From Bradyrhizobiaceae bacterium (lineage in GTDB: Bacteria; Pseudomonadota; Alphaproteobacteria; Rhizobiales; Xanthobacteraceae), in the NCBI GenBank assembly GCA_020544565.1, contig CP078014.1:936574-1000573 (forward strand): DNA of 64,000 bases. The letters run 5' to 3'. This document shows, piece after piece, positions 55,432 through 64,000 of the stretch. Made by a program: the position numbers and the translations under genes. Numbering within the stretch: the first letter of the stretch is position 1; each line of letters begins with the position of its first letter. Below the pieces are notes generated by a model that did no database searches, had not been told where the DNA came from, and saw only the letters and a list, made by a program, of their open reading frames with translations.

Positions 55432-55731
55432 AAATGGAAAGATGAACGACGGGTCTGTCTCAACGCAGTTGAATCGGACCCGAGAGCCGCGGCCGGCCGG
55501 CAGGTCTCGATTTGAACGGCGGCGATTTGAAATTGCTTTGTAATCGGGCGCATAGCCCTAGTTTGGCCACAGCCGCCGCACTATAGGACTCTGGGCCAAA
55601 GCCGGATCGGAATCGACCCCCGCGCCTCGGCCAGCGAATGCTATCGTCGGTTCGGAAGCCCCCGTCATGCGCCGCGGGCAGTCGCGCTGGACATCGCTTC
55701 AGACGGATATGGTCACAGACGGATATTGAGA
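55432..55731. other. Intergenic region before PBP1A
   Basis: 300 bp with no ORF or clear structure; presumed promoter of mrcA. Confidence 0.5.
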
Positions 55732-58224
55732 ATGCGATTCCTGTTGCGGTTCATGGGCTTCCTGTTTGCGGCGGGCACCATCGTGTTCCTCGTCGGCGTC
55801 GGTGCCGTGGCCGGCCTGATCTGGCATTTCTCCAAGGACCTGCCGGACTATTCGCAGTTGCAGGACTATGAGCCGCCGGTGATGACGCGCGTGCACGCAG
55901 CCGACGGCGCGCTGCTCGGCGAATACTCCAAGGAACGCCGGCTTTATCTGCCGATCCAGGCGATTCCGAAGTCTGTCATCAATGCGTTCCTCGCGGCCGA
56001 GGACAAGAATTTCTACGAGCACGGCGGCATCGACTTCACCGGCATGGCCCGCGCCGCGATTCTCTATGCCCAGAACTACGGCTCCAACCGCCGCCCGCAG
56101 GGCGCGTCCACCATCACCCAGCAGGTGGCGAAGAACTTCCTTCTGACCAACGAAGTGTCGTTCGACCGCAAGATCAAGGAAGCGCTGCTGGCGATGCGCA
56201 TCGAGCGCACCTACAGCAAGGACAAGATCCTCGAACTGTATCTGAACGAAATCTATCTCGGCCTTGGCGCCTACGGTATCGCGGCCGCCTCGCTGGTCTA
56301 TTTCGACAAGTCGGTGAATGAACTCACCCTCGCGGAGGCGGCCTATCTCGCCGCGCTGCCGAAGGCGCCCGCCGCGCTGCATCCGGTGCGCAACCGCGAC
56401 CGCGCCATCGAGCGCCGCAACTACGTGATCGACCGCCTCGCCGAAAACGGCTGGATCAAGCCGGCTGATGCCACCGCCGCCCGCAAGGAGCCGCTGGTGG
56501 TGACCAGTCGTGCCAACGCCGCCCATATCTTCGCCGGCGAATATTTCGCCGAGGAAGTCCGGCGCGATATCTTCGAGCGCTACGGCGAGAAGAAGCTGTA
56601 CGAGGGCGGGCTGTCGGTCCGCACCACGCTCGATCCCAAGCTGCAGGTGATGGCGCGCAAGTCGATGGTGACCGGGCTGGTCAATTTCGACGAGGCCCAG
56701 GGCTGGCGCGGCGCGCAGCACAAGATCGATATTTCCGGCGACTGGGGCGTCAAGCTCGCCGAGGTCAAATCGCTCAGCGACATCTCGCCATGGCGCATGG
56801 CGGTGGTGCTGGAGATCAGCGACCAGTCGGCGCGGATCGGCTTTCAGCCGGGCCGGGAGCTTGGCGGCGCGGTGTCCAAGACCCGCGACACCGGCCTGAT
56901 CTCGCTCGACGGCGTGCGCTGGGCCAAGGCCGCCTCGGGGCCGACCCGCTTCAAGACGCCGACCTCGGTGGCGCAGGTGTTGTCGCCGGGCGATGTGATC
57001 TACGTCGATCCGCTGCTGGCCAAGGATGGCTCCATCGTCGAAGGGCAGTATCGCCTGCGGCAGGTGCCGGAAGTGTCCGGCGCGCTGGTGGCGATGGATC
57101 CGTGGACCGGCCGCGTGGTGGCGATGGTCGGCGGCTTCTCGTTCGACCAGAGCCAGTTCAACCGCGCCACGCAGGCCTACCGGCAGCCGGGCTCGTCGTT
57201 CAAGCCGATCGTGTATTCGACGGCGATGGACAACGGCTATACGCCGTCCACCGTCGTGGTGGACGCGCCGATCGAGATCGATCAGGGGCAGGGCGCCGGC
57301 GTCTGGCGTCCGGAAAACTATTCGACCGGCAAGTATTACGGCCCAACCACGCTGCGCAACGCGCTCAGGCAGTCGCTGAACACGGTGACGGTGCGTCTGG
57401 CGCAGGACGTCGGCATGCCGCTGATCGGCGAATACGCCAAGCGGTTCGGCGTTTATGACGAACTGCCGAATTATCTGTCCTATGCGCTCGGCGCGGGCGA
57501 AACCACCGTGATGCGGATGGTGACCGCCTATTCGATGTTCGCCAACGGTGGCAAGCGCGTGAAGCCGACCCTGATCGATCGCATTCAGGACCGCTACGGC
57601 CGCACCATCTTCAAGCACGACCAGCGCGAATGCCGCGGCTGCGACGCCGCCGACGGCTGGAAGAACCAGCCGGAGCCGACGCTGGTGGACCGGCGCGAAC
57701 AGGTGCTCGACGCCATGACGGCGTATCAGATCACCTCGATGATGGAAGGCGTGGTGCAGGGCGGCACCGCCACCGTGGTGCGCGAGGTCGGCAAGCCGAT
57801 CGCGGGCAAGACCGGAACCACCAACGACGAGAAGGATGCGTGGTTCATCGGCTTCTCGCCGGACCTCGTGGTCGGCATCTACATCGGCTATGACAAGCCG
57901 CGCAATCTGGGACGCGGCGGCACCGGTGGCCATCTGGCGGCGCCGGTGGCCCGGGACTTTCTCAAGCTCGCGCTGGCGGACAAGCCCGCGGTGCCGTTCC
58001 GTGTGCCGGCCGGGATCAAGCTGATCCGCGTCGATGCCAAGTCCGGCATGCGCGCCGGCCCCGGCGACAGCGGCCGGACCATCCTCGAAGCCTTCAAGCC
58101 CGGCACCGCGCCGCCCGACAATTATTCCGTCATCGGAGTGGCGGATGCCGAGGGGCGCTCGCTGACGGTTTCGCCCGATGCCGATCGCGCCATCATCCGT
58201 TCCGGCACCGGCGGCCTCTATTAG
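55732..58224 (+). CDS. mrcA: Penicillin-binding protein 1A (bifunctional class A PBP)
   Basis: An 830-aa inner-membrane peptidoglycan synthase. One N-terminal anchor (FLLRFMGFLFAAGTIVFLVGVGAVAGLIW) is followed by the GT51 glycosyltransferase (AAEDKNFYEHGGID, RPQGASTITQQVAKN, LELYLNEIYLGLGAYG). The transpeptidase has SSFK (PGSSFKPIVYSTA), SLN and KTGTTN motifs. ATG 55732 is the true start; the reading adds two codons upstream. Near residue 640 a CRGCDAADG insertion has two cysteines. Confidence 0.96.
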   Translation: MRFLLRFMGFLFAAGTIVFLVGVGAVAGLIWHFSKDLPDYSQLQDYEPPVMTRVHAADGALLGEYSKERRLYLPIQAIPKSVINAFLAAEDKNFYEHGGIDFTGMARAAILYAQNYGSNRRPQGASTITQQVAKNFLLTNEVSFDRKIKEALLAMRIERTYSKDKILELYLNEIYLGLGAYGIAAASLVYFDKSVNELTLAEAAYLAALPKAPAALHPVRNRDRAIERRNYVIDRLAENGWIKPADATAARKEPLVVTSRANAAHIFAGEYFAEEVRRDIFERYGEKKLYEGGLSVRTTLDPKLQVMARKSMVTGLVNFDEAQGWRGAQHKIDISGDWGVKLAEVKSLSDISPWRMAVVLEISDQSARIGFQPGRELGGAVSKTRDTGLISLDGVRWAKAASGPTRFKTPTSVAQVLSPGDVIYVDPLLAKDGSIVEGQYRLRQVPEVSGALVAMDPWTGRVVAMVGGFSFDQSQFNRATQAYRQPGSSFKPIVYSTAMDNGYTPSTVVVDAPIEIDQGQGAGVWRPENYSTGKYYGPTTLRNALRQSLNTVTVRLAQDVGMPLIGEYAKRFGVYDELPNYLSYALGAGETTVMRMVTAYSMFANGGKRVKPTLIDRIQDRYGRTIFKHDQRECRGCDAADGWKNQPEPTLVDRREQVLDAMTAYQITSMMEGVVQGGTATVVREVGKPIAGKTGTTNDEKDAWFIGFSPDLVVGIYIGYDKPRNLGRGGTGGHLAAPVARDFLKLALADKPAVPFRVPAGIKLIRVDAKSGMRAGPGDSGRTILEAFKPGTAPPDNYSVIGVADAEGRSLTVSPDADRAIIRSGTGGLY

Positions 58225-58309
58225 CGCGATTGCGCCGGCCGCCGTCTGTCGTTACATCCCTCCCGTCATCTGATGAATCGCGGCCGTGCGGCCGCAAGCT
58301 GGAATTGTC

Positions 58310-59441
58310 ATGCGTCCTGAAATCGAACGCCTTGTCGAAGAGATCAAGCAGTCAGTCGGGCTGCTGAGGAGGCATCTTTGACGTCGATGCGTCCACGGCC
58401 CGTCTCGCCGAACTGAACAAGCTCGCCGAAGACCCGAACCTCTGGGACGATCCGCAGAAGGCCCAGAAGCTGATGCAGGAGCGGACCTCGCTCGAGGACC
58501 AGCTCGGCGGCATCGGCAAGGTCGAGCGCGAGCTCGAGGATCAGGTCGGCATGATCGAGCTCGGCGAGGCCGAGAACGACGAGGGCGTCGTCGCCGAGGC
58601 GGAAGGCGCGCTCAAGGCGCTGAAGAAAGAGGTCGCGCGGCGCGAGCTTGAGGCGCTGCTGTCCGGCGAGGCCGACAAGTTCAACACCTATCTCGAGGTT
58701 CATGCCGGCGCGGGCGGCACCGAAAGCCAGGACTGGGCCTCGATGCTGCTGCGCATGTATACGCGCTGGGCGGAGAAGCACGGCTTCAAGGTCGAATACC
58801 TCGAAGAAACCGAGGGCGAAGAAGCCGGCATCAAATCCGCCACCATCCAGATCAGCGGTCACAATGCCTACGGCTGGCTGAAGACCGAAGCCGGCGTGCA
58901 CCGGCTGGTGCGGATCTCGCCGTTCGATTCCAACGCCCGGCGGCACACGTCGTTTTCCAGCGTGGCGATTTTCCCGGTGGTCGATGACTCGATCAAGATC
59001 GACATCAAGGAATCCGACGTGCGCACCGATACGATGCGTTCGGGCGGCGCCGGCGGCCAGCACGTCAACAAGACCGAGTCGGCGGTGCGGCTGACCCACA
59101 TCCCGACCGGGGTCGCGGTGGTCTGTCAGGCCGGCCGCTCGCAGCATAAAAACCGGGCGCAGGCATGGGACATGCTGCGCGCGCGCCTCTACGAGATCGA
59201 ACTGAAGAAGCGCGAAGAGAAGGCCGCCGCCGATCAGGCCGCCAAGACCGATATCGGCTGGGGCCACCAGATCCGGTCCTACGTCCTGCAGCCGTACCAG
59301 ATGGTCAAGGACCTGCGCACCGGCGTGCAGACATCGGACACATCGGGCGTGCTCGACGGCGACCTCGACGAGTTCATGGCCGCGACGCTGGCGCAGAAGG
59401 CATTCGGCACCACGCCGGGTGCGATCGAGGACGTCGACTGA
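58310..59441 (+). CDS. prfB: Peptide chain release factor 2, with programmed +1 frameshift
   Basis: RF2 recognises UGA/UAA stops. The first 23 codons from ATG 58310 end at an in-frame TGA (58379-58381); ribosomes must shift +1 at CTT-TGA-C to continue [15 protein letters not shown]. The main frame contains the SPF-type recognition region ([16 protein letters not shown]) and GGQ ([19 protein letters not shown]). An AGGAGG sequence just before the slip acts as the internal Shine-Dalgarno. Total about 376 aa, normal for RF2. Confidence 0.96.
58367..58382 (+). other. prfB programmed frameshift site
   Basis: AGGAGGCATCTTTGAC: Shine-Dalgarno-like AGGAGG (58367-58372), slippery CTT (58376-58378) and in-frame stop TGA (58379-58381) followed by C. 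This is the classic RF2 autoregulation signal. Confidence 0.95.
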
Positions 59442-59463
59442 CCTCGTTTTGTAAGGAGCTGCG

Positions 59464-60123
59464 ATGCGTGCACAGGGCAGATTGATCGTCCGCAGCTTCT
59501 CGGTCTCCCTCGATGGTTATGGCGCCGGCCCGGATCAGAGTCTTGAGAGTCCGCTGGGTGTTGGCGGGTTCGGCCTGCATCAATGGGCGATGACCACGCG
59601 CACATTCCAGAAAAAGGTCTTCGGGAAGGATGGCGGCGCCACCGGGACCGACGATGACTGGGCCGCGATGGGCTTTGAGAATCTCGGTGCGTGGATCATG
59701 GGCCGGAACATGTTCGGCCCTGTTCGCGGGGCGTGGCCGGATGAAAGCTGGAAGGGATGGTGGGGCGACGAGCCGCCGTATCACTGTCCGGTTTTCGTCC
59801 TGACGCATCATGCGCGTGCGCCGATCACGATGAAGGGTGGCACCGTCTTTCATTTCGTAACGGACGGGATCGAGGCGGCGCTCGACCGCGCGAAGCAGGC
59901 TGCCGCAGGCAAGGATATCCGGATTGGCGGCGGTGCGGCGACAATCCGCGAATATCTTCGCGCGGGGCTGATCGATGATCTGCACATCGCGATGTCGCCC
60001 GTTCTGCTGGGGCGCGGTGAATCTCTATTTGAGGGGATCGATCTTCCAGCGCTCGGCTACACGGTCAGCGAGCACGCCGCGACGCCGAATGCCATGCATC
60101 TCAGGTTCAGCCGCAAGGATTGA
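59464..60123 (+). CDS. Dihydrofolate reductase-like (RibD C-terminal domain) protein
   Basis: A 219-aa NADPH-binding protein of the DHFR/RibD-C superfamily, commonly annotated as a bifunctional deaminase-reductase domain protein. Features are VSLDGYGAGPDQS, LGAWIMGRNMFGP, PVFVLTH and KDIRIGGGAATIREYLRAGLIDDLHIAMSPVLLGRGESLFEG. AAGGAG lies 6 bases before ATG 59464. It is likely a reductase of an uncertain substrate, not the housekeeping DHFR. Confidence 0.9.
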   Translation: MRAQGRLIVRSFSVSLDGYGAGPDQSLESPLGVGGFGLHQWAMTTRTFQKKVFGKDGGATGTDDDWAAMGFENLGAWIMGRNMFGPVRGAWPDESWKGWWGDEPPYHCPVFVLTHHARAPITMKGGTVFHFVTDGIEAALDRAKQAAAGKDIRIGGGAATIREYLRAGLIDDLHIAMSPVLLGRGESLFEGIDLPALGYTVSEHAATPNAMHLRFSRKD

Positions 60124-60138
60124 ACGAGCGGGAAGCGA

Positions 60139-61506
60139 TCAACCCTGCGACAGCCGGATGCCGGCGCGCAGGAACTTCTGCGGATCGACCGCATCGCCAT
60201 CGATCCGGGTTTCATAGTGCAGGTGAGGGCCGGTGGAGCGGCCGGTGGAGCCGACGGCCCCGATCACCTGGCCGATCTTGATGATCTCGCCCAGCCTGAC
60301 GTTGATTTCCGAGAGGTGACCGTAGCGGGTGGACAGGCCGTTGCCGTGGTCGATTTCGACCATGCGGCCGTAGCCGCCGCTCCAGCCGGCGGTGATCACC
60401 TTGCCGTTCGCGGTGGCGCGGACGGGATCGCCGGTCGAGGCGCGGAAATCGAGGCCGGTATGCATGGCCGGGCGGCCGAGGAACGGATCGCTGCGCACGC
60501 CGAAACCCGATGAGAACTCGACGTTGCCGATCACCGGCTTGCGGTAGGGCACCAGCGACAGCGTGCGGGTGAGCTTGTCCACCTGCGCGCGGCTCAGATG
60601 AATGCGGTAGAGCTGTTTGTCGAACACGCTCGCATCTGCCCCCGGCTTGGCCACCGGCACGAACGGACCGCCCATGCCGCCGCGGGGTGTGGCGGCTTCG
60701 AGGTGCGCCATGTTGAGGCCGAGGTCGGTGATGACGCCGCGCATGCGGCGCATGCGGGAGTCGTAGCTTTCCTCGGCGGCATTCAGCGTCGCGATCTGGC
60801 GGTTTTCCACCTTGTCGAGTGCGGTCTGGAGGTTCACCAGCGTGCTGTCGATGCCGCGGACCTTGGCAAAGTCGGTGCGGGCGACTGCGGCGGCGGGCCG
60901 GCGGGATTCGAGACGGGCTTCTCGATCCGGCGGCGCGACGAAGATGACGGTATCGTTGATCGGCGACGGCTTCGGGATGCCGGCCGGAGCGGCGTCCGTA
61001 GCCTGCGGCGCGCGGATCGGCGTTTTGAGTGATCCGGTGATGGACACGTCGGGCATGGTGCTCAGCGCGGCTGCGCGGGATTCCAGCACGGCCTGGCGGC
61101 GGATGATCTGGCTGAGCTTCTGATCGTACTGCTCCTGATCGAGCAGCTGGCGGCTGGTGGTGCGATCGACCCGGGCGCGCAGCTCGGAAATCCGGTCTTC
61201 ATAGGCGTACTGCATCTCGGCCTGACGGGCGAGCAGGCGGGTCAGAACGTCGTCGCGAAAGGCGAAATAGGTCGCGGTCGCCGCGGACCACGCGCCCATC
61301 ACCACGATCGATCCCGCCACGATCCAGAACACCACCGGGCCGATCCGGACCTGCTTGCCGGCGTGGGCGAAGGTGTAGCCGTTCTCGTCGGCGCGGGGCG
61401 GATGGTGCGGCGCGCCGTGGTGCGTCGCGCGCCGATGGGGCGACCTCGCATGCTCGTGGCCATGACGGTGGGGGTGTTCGGGATAATGGCCGGCTCGGTG
61501 GGACAT
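60139..61506 (-). CDS. M23-family peptidoglycan endopeptidase, His-rich N-terminus
   Basis: A 455-aa envelope protein. Residues 1-40 are cytoplasmic and contain about 12 histidines; a single membrane helix spans about 57-80; coiled-coil segments follow (DRISELRARVDRTTSRQLLDQEQYDQKLSQII). The C-terminal LytM/M23 domain has HTGLDF and HLHYE zinc motifs, so it is probably an active endopeptidase. ATG 61506 follows AGGAG. It resembles alphaproteobacterial membrane-anchored LytM factors. Confidence 0.9.
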   Translation of the reverse strand: MSHRAGHYPEHPHRHGHEHARSPHRRATHHGAPHHPPRADENGYTFAHAGKQVRIGPVVFWIVAGSIVVMGAWSAATATYFAFRDDVLTRLLARQAEMQYAYEDRISELRARVDRTTSRQLLDQEQYDQKLSQIIRRQAVLESRAAALSTMPDVSITGSLKTPIRAPQATDAAPAGIPKPSPINDTVIFVAPPDREARLESRRPAAAVARTDFAKVRGIDSTLVNLQTALDKVENRQIATLNAAEESYDSRMRRMRGVITDLGLNMAHLEAATPRGGMGGPFVPVAKPGADASVFDKQLYRIHLSRAQVDKLTRTLSLVPYRKPVIGNVEFSSGFGVRSDPFLGRPAMHTGLDFRASTGDPVRATANGKVITAGWSGGYGRMVEIDHGNGLSTRYGHLSEINVRLGEIIKIGQVIGAVGSTGRSTGPHLHYETRIDGDAVDPQKFLRAGIRLSQG

Positions 61507-61601
61507 CAGCACTCCTGCGCCATGCGGGAGCGATCCCGAACGGCTCGATTCAGAAGCCGATTTGACCCAGTCGTGGTTAATTTTCGGAAAATGCGACCGA
61601 T

Positions 61602-62285
61602 CTATCCGCCGAGTTGCCGGGCGGCGGCGAGCACGTCTTCGGCATGGCCGTCGACCTTTACCGGACTCCAGATCCGGGCGATGCGGCTGTGCCGGTTGAT
61701 CAGAACCGTGGTCCGAACAATTCCCATGAAAGTCTTGCCATACATCGATTTTTCGGCCCAGACGCCATAGGCGCCGAGCATGCTCAGCTTTTCATCAGAG
61801 AGCAGGGGAACGGTCAGCTCGTGCTTGTCGCGAAAGGATTCCTGGGCTTTCGGCGGGTCCGCGGAGACGCCGAGGACAGCGGTTTCGCTGGCGGCGAAGG
61901 CTTTCGCCAGCCGGCTGAAGTCCATGGCTTCCAGGGTGCAGCCGGGGGTATTGGCGCGCGGGTAGAAGAAGATCACCAACTGGCGTCCGGCGAAGTCCGC
62001 CAGCGCGACCGGCTGCCCGCCGTCCCGCGGCAGCGAGAACGCGGGCGCGAGGTCGCCGACCTTCAGCGTTGCTGTGGCGTGGGGGAGCTTCGCCGCCGGC
62101 TTGGCGGGTCTGGCCGCCGGTCTGGCAGTCTTGTTTCCGGCCTTGTCCGGGGAGCGTTTCGGGGCCGGCGATTTCGCCGGGACGGCGCGCGCCTTTTGAG
62201 GCTTTCCAGCCGCCTTGCGGGCGGTCGGCGACGCTGGTGCCCGGGAGCCGGCTTTTCCGGATTTCTTATGCGTCTTCTTGGACAT
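61602..62285 (-). CDS. bcp: Thioredoxin-dependent peroxiredoxin Bcp with basic N-terminal tail
   Basis: A 227-aa peroxiredoxin. The first about 68 residues are Lys/Ala/Pro-rich and disordered, unlike the usual 150-160 aa Bcp. The Prx core shows FFYPRANTPGCTLEAMDF with peroxidatic Cys116; the normal resolving cysteine five residues later is Met121, and no other cysteine exists. It should thus reduce hydroperoxides by a 1-Cys mechanism. The tail could bind nucleic acid or membranes. Confidence 0.9.
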   Translation of the reverse strand: MSKKTHKKSGKAGSRAPASPTARKAAGKPQKARAVPAKSPAPKRSPDKAGNKTARPAARPAKPAAKLPHATATLKVGDLAPAFSLPRDGGQPVALADFAGRQLVIFFYPRANTPGCTLEAMDFSRLAKAFAASETAVLGVSADPPKAQESFRDKHELTVPLLSDEKLSMLGAYGVWAEKSMYGKTFMGIVRTTVLINRHSRIARIWSPVKVDGHAEDVLAAARQLGG

Positions 62286-62561
62286 GCGCCTTCCTTTCGT
62301 CGCTTTCGGCGGGGTATCTAGGGAATCGAAGGGGCGGCCCGCCGGTCCGGAAACCGGGGAGCTGGCTGGGCAAAGCCGGGGGCCCGGGACTATGGTGGCA
62401 CCATACGTCAGCGACCGGCGTTCGGGCCACCGGTGGCATAACGGACGCGGTAAATTTTAAGACGGGACCATTCACCTGCCAGCAGCGCCGCGAGGGAGCG
62501 ATTCTGAATTCGACGGGCAACGTCGGGTGGCAGCCAAACAGATCATCACCATCGAGAGGCA

Positions 62562-64000
62562 ATGCCGAGTTCTCCGCCCCAGAAAGCCGTCGCGAAGGCC
62601 GCCGACGAGCACCGGCAATGGGATGATTCCGGGTGGGATCATCGTGACGACCCGGTCGCCTGCGACCGGGCGCGGAAGCTTCTCAAGCAGCAGAGCCTCG
62701 GCATCCATCGCTTCACTGAACCGTTCCGGGCGCTGCGCCGCCCGTCCGGTGGCGGCAGGCGGTTTGGACGCATCGCGATCGTCCTCGCCACGGTTGCGGT
62801 GGTGCTGGCGGGCGCGTTCGGAGCCCTGTGGCTCAGGCTCGGCGCGGGGCCGGTCAATCTCGATATCGCCACGCCGTGGCTGGCTGCCGCGATCGAACAG
62901 AATCTCGGAAACGATCATAGCGTCGAGGTCGGGGGCACCCAGATCGAGCGCGCGGGCCGGATTCGGATCGCGCTGCGGCTGCGCGATATCGTGGTGCGCG
63001 ATCGCGATCGCAATATTGTCGCCAGCGCGCCGAAGGCGGAGGTGCGGCTGTCCGGCGCGGCGCTTCTGATGGGGCGGCTGCGCGCGGAGACCCTGCGTCT
63101 GGTCGGCGCGGAGCTTTCGATCCGCATCACGCCCGATGGCCGGGTGATCGTTTCGACCGGCCAGAGCAATAGCCCGCTCGCCACGTCCAACGTACCGGCG
63201 GTCAAGCCGGCCGCGCAGGCGGCGGCGCCGCAGCCGTCCGCGCCATCGCCGGCTCCGACTGCGGCGGCTGCGCCGGCCAACGGCACGAGCGGACTTCTGG
63301 CCGCCATGGACTGGCTCGACAAGCTCAGCGCCAACGGTCTCGATGGCCAGAGCCTCAACGAAATCGGTTTGCGCAGCGGCGTGCTGACAGTGGAAGACCA
63401 GCGCAACGGCAGCGTCCTCAATTTCCACAACATCAGCCTCAGCCTGCGGCGTCCCAGCACCGGCGGCGCCGCCTTCAGCGTCGGCGAGGAAGGCCCGAAT
63501 GGCTGGGAATTGAAGGTCGCGGTCGGCGCCCCGTCGAACGGCGTGCGCTCCATCGACATCAACGCCGACAAGGTGCCGATCAACAACATGCTGCTCGCGG
63601 CGCGGCTGCGGGATTTCACCTATGCGGCGGACATGCCGCTCAGCGGCACGTTCAAGGGTGAAATCGGCCGCGACGGGCTGCCGACCTATTTCCGCGGCGA
63701 ACTGGTGGTCGGCAAGGGAACCATCGTCGATCTCAACGTCCCGGACTATCCGATGGCGATTGATCACGCCGATGCGCGGATCGAATGGGACGCCGCGCGC
63801 CGGGTGATGGTCGCGCCGTTCCATATCTATTCCGGCGCCAACCGCATCACGCTGCTCGCCCACCTCGAGCCGCCCAACGGCAGCATTCCGAACTGGCAGT
63901 TGGGCATCAGCGGCGGCACCATCCTGCTGGCGGGCGATCGCGGTGGGGATCCGGTCGTGTTCGATCGCATTGCCATCCGCATCCGGTTCGACACCGACAA
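62562..64000 (+). CDS. AsmA/YhdP-like protein, DUF3971 region (3' end outside window)
   Basis: At least 479 codons from ATG 62562, with no stop before the window ends. A cytoplasmic N-terminus (about 1-70) is followed by one membrane helix (71-92: IAIVLATVAVVLAGAFGALWL), then beta-rich periplasmic sequence typical of AsmA-like proteins (VNLDIATPWLAAAIEQNL, GTQIERAGRIRIALRLRDIVV). A Pro/Ala-rich insertion occurs around 205-240. Such proteins bridge membranes and move lipids; whether this is YhdP/TamB-like cannot be judged from half the gene. The weak start context leaves some doubt. Confidence 0.82.
   Translation, partial: MPSSPPQKAVAKAADEHRQWDDSGWDHRDDPVACDRARKLLKQQSLGIHRFTEPFRALRRPSGGGRRFGRIAIVLATVAVVLAGAFGALWLRLGAGPVNLDIATPWLAAAIEQNLGNDHSVEVGGTQIERAGRIRIALRLRDIVVRDRDRNIVASAPKAEVRLSGAALLMGRLRAETLRLVGAELSIRITPDGRVIVSTGQSNSPLATSNVPAVKPAAQAAAPQPSAPSPAPTAAAAPANGTSGLLAAMDWLDKLSANGLDGQSLNEIGLRSGVLTVEDQRNGSVLNFHNISLSLRRPSTGGAAFSVGEEGPNGWELKVAVGAPSNGVRSIDINADKVPINNMLLAARLRDFTYAADMPLSGTFKGEIGRDGLPTYFRGELVVGKGTIVDLNVPDYPMAIDHADARIEWDAARRVMVAPFHIYSGANRITLLAHLEPPNGSIPNWQLGISGGTILLAGDRGGDPVVFDRIAIRIRFDTD

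Noticed and set aside
55699..57933. 744-codon minus-strand frame opposite PBP1A, and similar long frames opposite 13485-15587 and 20359-22236
   Set aside because: Arg/His/Ala-rich shadow frames of genes with unmistakable domains on the other strand.

Overview
The window reads as chromosomal DNA of a high-GC alphaproteobacterium, most likely Nitrobacteraceae (Bradyrhizobium / Rhodopseudomonas / Afipia type). This rests on the core genes present: B12-dependent ribonucleotide reductase, an NDUFA12 homologue, DUF2155, a BA14K protein, and RNase E with a split S1 domain. Short palindromic repeats of a type I associate with that family add support. The species cannot be named from the sequence.

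Positions 1-5855 look like a fluoride-response island. Two crcB genes overlap on the minus strand. On the plus strand there are two separate fluoride (crcB-motif) riboswitches, each behind a plausible promoter. The first precedes a pair of small unknown ORFs. The second carries a T-tailed hairpin and precedes two translationally coupled MutS-like ATPases that lack the mismatch-recognition half of MutS and have Asn instead of Asp in Walker B. A nitrilase follows.

Positions 6064-33735 are an accessory catabolic region. After a lone tricarboxylate-transporter binding protein, two small proteins and a decayed DUF2442 gene, a run of fifteen tightly spaced plus-strand genes (8157-23974) looks like one operon. 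It encodes an M24 peptidase-like hydrolase, a threonine-synthase-like PLP enzyme, a complete TctCBA transporter, a three-subunit molybdenum hydroxylase with a CoxG-like protein, two LLM oxidoreductases, a flavin reductase-like protein, and F420 genes (fbiC, npdG, cofC). An IclR regulator and a divergent aspartase-like lyase follow. A second cluster holds a thiolase-like protein, a DUF35 protein, an ABC importer, an acyl-CoA ligase and a TetR regulator. Four intergenic regions (before the big operon, iclR, aspA and the ABC importer) share a 25-bp, three-half-site operator. This suggests one IclR regulon uniting import, F420-linked redox chemistry and downstream carbon and nitrogen metabolism of an unknown substrate.

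Positions 33812-64000 are mostly housekeeping. They comprise a DUF2442/DUF4160 pair, nrdJ with a tandem NrdR-box-like site about 400 bp upstream, an EamA transporter, BA14K, NDUFA12, DUF2155, aat, accC-accB-aroQ, a DsbA-like protein, an M48/TPR protease, an aminotransferase, rne, amiC, PBP1A, prfB with its programmed frameshift, a DHFR-like reductase, an M23 peptidase, a 1-Cys Bcp peroxiredoxin and the start of an AsmA-like protein cut by the window end. No rRNA, tRNA, CRISPR array, transposase or origin was seen.
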